The position numbers were made by a program, and so were the translations under genes. Positions 61,006 through 64,000 of a stretch of 64,000 nucleotides of DNA are shown here, one piece after another. The first letter of the stretch is position 1, and the number at the start of each line of letters is the position of its first letter. The stretch comes from Lachnospiraceae bacterium (GTDB lineage Bacteria; Bacillota; Clostridia; Lachnospirales; Lachnospiraceae). The notes beneath the pieces were generated by a model. It searched no databases and had not been told where the DNA came from. It worked only from the letters and a program-made list of their open reading frames with translations. The stretch covers positions 42,898-106,897 of the forward strand of contig JAFUZJ010000041.1 in the NCBI GenBank assembly GCA_017476665.1. Direction: 5' to 3'.

Positions 61006-63303
61006 TCACACACTTCCCGCATATCTGTTTGTCAGATATTTTGCTTCAAACTGCTTCACCGGTATGGGCTTTGAGAAATAATACCCCTGGAAGATATCAC
61101 ACCCTGCCCAGGTCAGATAATCTACCTGTTCCTGTGTCTCCACGCCCTCCGTAACCACAGTGAGTCCCAGATTCTTGGACATCTCGATGACCGCATTCAT
61201 GATGGTCTTACTGCGCTTTCCATGGGTTGTCTTTCGCAGGAAGCCCATATCCAGTTTCAAAACATCCACCTCGATATCCTGCAGGGTATTCAAGGAAGAA
61301 TAACCGCTGCCGAAATCATCGATTTCCACCTGAAAACCGTATTTCCGCAATTTTTCCAACAGCGAAAACTGCTTGGAAATCTCCTCCATCAGCGCAGTCT
61401 CCGTGATCTCCAGCTTCAGATTCCCAGGATCAATGCCATATAGTTCCACCAAAGAGGTGAACGTATTATAGATATCCACCAGATAAAAATCCCTGGGAGA
61501 AATATTGACGGAAATGTGCAGGTCTTCAATGCCCTGATCTTTCCAGACCCGCAGTTGTTTACAGGCCATTTCCCACATAAAATTGTCCAGTCTGGTAATC
61601 TGCCCGCTTCGTTCAAATACCGGTATAAAGCTTCCGGGAGAAATCATGCCGCGCACCGGATGTTCCCATCTGACCAAAGCTTCAGCTCCCAGCACCCGAT
61701 AATCCCCCACAGAGATCTGGGGCTGTAAAAACATCTGGAATTCCCCTGCCGCCAACGCCCGGTCAAACTCACCGATCATCACTTTTTCCCGCTGCTCGGT
61801 TTTTCCCATATCCTCCGTATAATATGCCACAATGTGCTGATAGCTGTCCTTGATGGATTCAATGGCGGCGAACGCCCTGTCGCACATGACGGAAATATTG
61901 ATGCTGGAATCAATGATCCGATACACGCCCACATGCGCATGCATCCGATACACACTGCTGTGTACGATTCGCTTCAGATCTTCCAGATATTCCGCATAGT
62001 CCGCCTCAACAAAATCCTCCTCCCGCATACACATGGCAAAATGATCCGATTCCAGACGACCGTAAATTGTATTTTCACTGGCATCTCTGCGCATCAGTCC
62101 TGCGATCCGCTGCAGGATCTGATTTCCGGTCTTCTCGCCGAACAGGCTGTTCACAACGCTGAAATCCTTTACGTCAATGCAGACCATAACGCGCTGTACC
62201 TCCGGTTCTTCCTTCAGTTTGACCTCCACTTCCTGAAAGAACCGCTTCCTGTTATAAATATCCGTCAGCTCATCGTGACTCGCCTCGTAACGCTTCTGCT
62301 CATATTCCATCACACTCTCTGTGCGGTCCGTAAAGGAGAAGAAACTTCCCACAAAGCTTCCCTTGTCATCCTGTAGAATATTGAAGTGTACATCATAATA
62401 GTGCATTTCTCCGTCTACTTCGTGTGCCTCTCTCCAGAATTCCTCCCGAAGCTCACCGCGCTGTCTCCGCCATTCTTCAAAATATTGCTCAAAATATTCC
62501 TTCGTCCCCCGTTCTCCGAACAAGCTGGCATAGGCACTATTCAACTGAATACATCTGCCGTCCTTATCAAAGCACACGATTCCCTGCTGGGTATCTTCGA
62601 TCAGCAATGACAGAACTTTCGCCACAATGCCTCTGGATATATAAAAATAGGAAAAATAGACGCAAAGAATAGCAAGGACCGCATATAGAATGGACGTAAT
62701 ATCCATCGGCAATGCAAATATTCTCCCCAGAGAACTGATCACGATGATCGCCAGAACGCTCCAGACAATTCTCAAATATCTGCCGCGATACAACGCAATC
62801 GTCGCAAACATCTGTCTGATATATGTGAGAAGAATAATAAACAACAGCACACACCGCAATAATATATGCAGTACAAACGCATAGTGCGTGATTTCAAACT
62901 GAACGCCATAACGCACCCGCCCATTGGGAAGCACAGACTCCACACAATGAAATACTTGATGGAATTTCAGATTTGAAAGCAGAAAAACTGTATCGATCAA
63001 ACACAGAAACGAACACCAAAGAAATGTAGTGCGGCTCCTGTTCTTCTTCAAAGAAACCCCTGTCAGAAACAGGATCAGCACCAAGATCCAATCACCTGCA
63101 ATATAATAAAGCACATAGAAAAAAGACGCCGCCCACTCGGTATGCACATTTACCGCCAACGCATTACAGACTACCGTAACAAACGCTGCTGCAAACAACA
63201 AAGATATCGGACGACGTTTCGGACTTTTCTGTTTATTTACCCACAGTATCCCCCCAGCCAGCACAGCCGCCGTCAAACAGGATAATACCAAAAAAGCTGC
63301 CAT
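61006..63303 (-). CDS. Membrane PAS-(degenerate GGDEF)-EAL c-di-GMP phosphodiesterase
   Basis: A 765-residue protein. The first ~225 residues form about seven membrane helices, similar to 7TM histidine-kinase sensor parts. A PAS domain follows (GIVCFDKDGRCIQLNSAYAS near 240). The GGDEF part (ASHDELTDIYNRKRFFQEV near 345) ends in LESDHF near 417 instead of GGDEF, so it should not make c-di-GMP. The EAL domain is complete: GAEALVRWEHP near 540, SVNISPRDFY, KLEITETAL near 630, EIDDFGSGYSS near 663, LKLDMGF, and VTEGVETQEQ near 718. It should degrade c-di-GMP in response to a membrane or PAS signal. Confidence 0.92.
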   Translation of the reverse strand: MAAFLVLSCLTAAVLAGGILWVNKQKSPKRRPISLLFAAAFVTVVCNALAVNVHTEWAASFFYVLYYIAGDWILVLILFLTGVSLKKNRSRTTFLWCSFLCLIDTVFLLSNLKFHQVFHCVESVLPNGRVRYGVQFEITHYAFVLHILLRCVLLFIILLTYIRQMFATIALYRGRYLRIVWSVLAIIVISSLGRIFALPMDITSILYAVLAILCVYFSYFYISRGIVAKVLSLLIEDTQQGIVCFDKDGRCIQLNSAYASLFGERGTKEYFEQYFEEWRRQRGELREEFWREAHEVDGEMHYYDVHFNILQDDKGSFVGSFFSFTDRTESVMEYEQKRYEASHDELTDIYNRKRFFQEVEVKLKEEPEVQRVMVCIDVKDFSVVNSLFGEKTGNQILQRIAGLMRRDASENTIYGRLESDHFAMCMREEDFVEADYAEYLEDLKRIVHSSVYRMHAHVGVYRIIDSSINISVMCDRAFAAIESIKDSYQHIVAYYTEDMGKTEQREKVMIGEFDRALAAGEFQMFLQPQISVGDYRVLGAEALVRWEHPVRGMISPGSFIPVFERSGQITRLDNFMWEMACKQLRVWKDQGIEDLHISVNISPRDFYLVDIYNTFTSLVELYGIDPGNLKLEITETALMEEISKQFSLLEKLRKYGFQVEIDDFGSGYSSLNTLQDIEVDVLKLDMGFLRKTTHGKRSKTIMNAVIEMSKNLGLTVVTEGVETQEQVDYLTWAGCDIFQGYYFSKPIPVKQFEAKYLTNRYAGSV

Positions 63304-63382
63304 AAAGACAAACTCCTGTCACGAATTTTCTTTTTCCCTCATATCTTACCATATCTTAACCAAAAAAGAAACCTCAAAATCA

Positions 63383-64000
63383 TTACTTCTTCTTCAGCAA
63401 CTCCCTTTTTTCCTGCACCTCCTGCTCCAGCTTCGCCTGCAGCTCCCGCAGAGCCTCACCGAAATGCACTGACATCATGGACGGGTTGGACCGGATCAGA
63501 CGCCGCTGTACCGCATCCCGCATCTCCGTCAGACGCGCTTTGTCTGCCATATGCAGCTTATACTTGTCTCGCAATTCCCCAACTTCCTCACGATATTTCT
63601 CCAGTTCCTCGCCGGTCAGTGCGATCAATACATCAAGCCGCTTCTGCATATGCGCCATCTCCTCCCGGACTTTCTCCATCCGCACCAGCACATCCCGCAG
63701 ATCCATAGCGGCCTTGAAGGACAACACAAAATCCGCACTGATCGCAGCGGTCAGCGCCACGGTACTGACAGACAGTACCGTGTCCGGTATCGCCAGCACA
63801 AACCGCTCAAAGGGCTTATGCAGATACTCCGTCACGATCACAGTCAATGCGCCCCAGGCTAACGTGGAACTCAGACAGATATGTCCCTGGAAATTGAAGG
63901 GTTTGTTGGAATAATCCCAGTACCTGACCTTAAACAATGCCTCCATGACCACTCCGGTGACATATTCCAGCACAGTGGCCCCTACGCATCCTGCAAAATA
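63383..64000 (-). CDS. CmpB-like membrane protein ('putative ABC transporter permease'), 5' end outside window
   Basis: The frame is open to the right edge (FAGCVGATVLEYVTGVVME). The visible 206 residues start with a membrane domain I recognise as the CmpB family (YWDYSNKPFNFQGHICL, AWGALTVIVTEYLHKPFE) and end in a long Glu/Lys/Arg-rich coiled coil (about the last 100 residues). The family carries the name 'putative ABC transporter permease', but no ATPase is adjacent and transport has not been shown to my knowledge. It probably lacks only its first one or two helices here. Confidence 0.78.
   Translation of the reverse strand, partial: YFAGCVGATVLEYVTGVVMEALFKVRYWDYSNKPFNFQGHICLSSTLAWGALTVIVTEYLHKPFERFVLAIPDTVLSVSTVALTAAISADFVLSFKAAMDLRDVLVRMEKVREEMAHMQKRLDVLIALTGEELEKYREEVGELRDKYKLHMADKARLTEMRDAVQRRLIRSNPSMMSVHFGEALRELQAKLEQEVQEKRELLKKK

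Overview
The window reads as a chromosomal segment of a gut-type Lachnospiraceae (Firmicutes, Clostridia) genome. I base this on the gene families (pyruvate phosphate dikinase, DUF4317, DUF4261, DUF5050, M56/BlaI, SpoIID-like and ABC-F proteins), strong AGGAGG-type ribosome binding sites, sigma-A promoters and a G+C content that looks close to half by eye. No tRNA, rRNA, CRISPR array, insertion sequence or prophage is visible. All coordinates, starts and motifs were read by hand; family names come from recognition, not from a search.

Layout. 0-10 kb: an ABC transporter (left edge), a SpoIID/peptidoglycan-binding protein, a c-di-GMP phosphodiesterase, a broken chemoreceptor, DUF4317, an unusual peptide deformylase, and a YtrA-type GntR/ABC operon. 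10-18 kb: a diguanylate cyclase, then a surface-glycan operon (GT2-GtrA fusion, NAGPA-type glycosidase, membrane-anchored unknown), a tethered PIG-L deacetylase and a GtrII-like glucosyltransferase. 18-25 kb: ppdK, then a five-gene operon for a dTDP-3-amino-3,6-dideoxyhexose and its transfer across the membrane. 25-33 kb: ABC-F ATPase, a PHP-HAD fusion, and a BlaI/M56 sensor-repressor pair with visible operators. 33-41 kb: an intact chemoreceptor, a decayed Ig-like gene, a C39-like peptidase, small membrane and regulatory genes, DUF4261 and Maf. 41.8-48.5 kb: an accessory pocket with an MNT-HEPN pair, a NERD protein, PPK1, Fic, Nudix and several decayed genes. 48.5-53.7 kb: Ppx/GppA, a DUF815 ATPase, PheA and DUF5050. 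53.7-58.1 kb: a folate operon (folC, folE, HD protein, folP, folB-folK) ending in an ArsR regulator with a complete zinc site. 58-64 kb: PH-domain protein, nitroreductase, pyrBI, a GGDEF-EAL protein with a 53-residue companion, and a CmpB-like membrane protein.

How the genes fit together. Several genes serve cell-envelope glycan assembly (13.6-25.4 kb). Three proteins belong to c-di-GMP signalling and two to chemotaxis, which suggests a motile organism. PPK1 and Ppx/GppA could make and degrade polyphosphate. Folate and pyrimidine synthesis appear as compact operons.

Most interesting points: a cluster of gene decay at 41.8-48.5 kb (HEPN, DHFR, GNAT, cytidine deaminase); a peptide deformylase whose catalytic Glu is Gln; a zinc-type ArsR and an HD hydrolase inside the folate operon, the latter a candidate for the pterin dephosphorylation step; clear BlaI-type operators; a perfect CRP-like box; and 16-bp-spaced repeats before an ABC operon. 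I did not find a clearly new multi-gene system; the folate/HD/ArsR operon is the best candidate for new biology.
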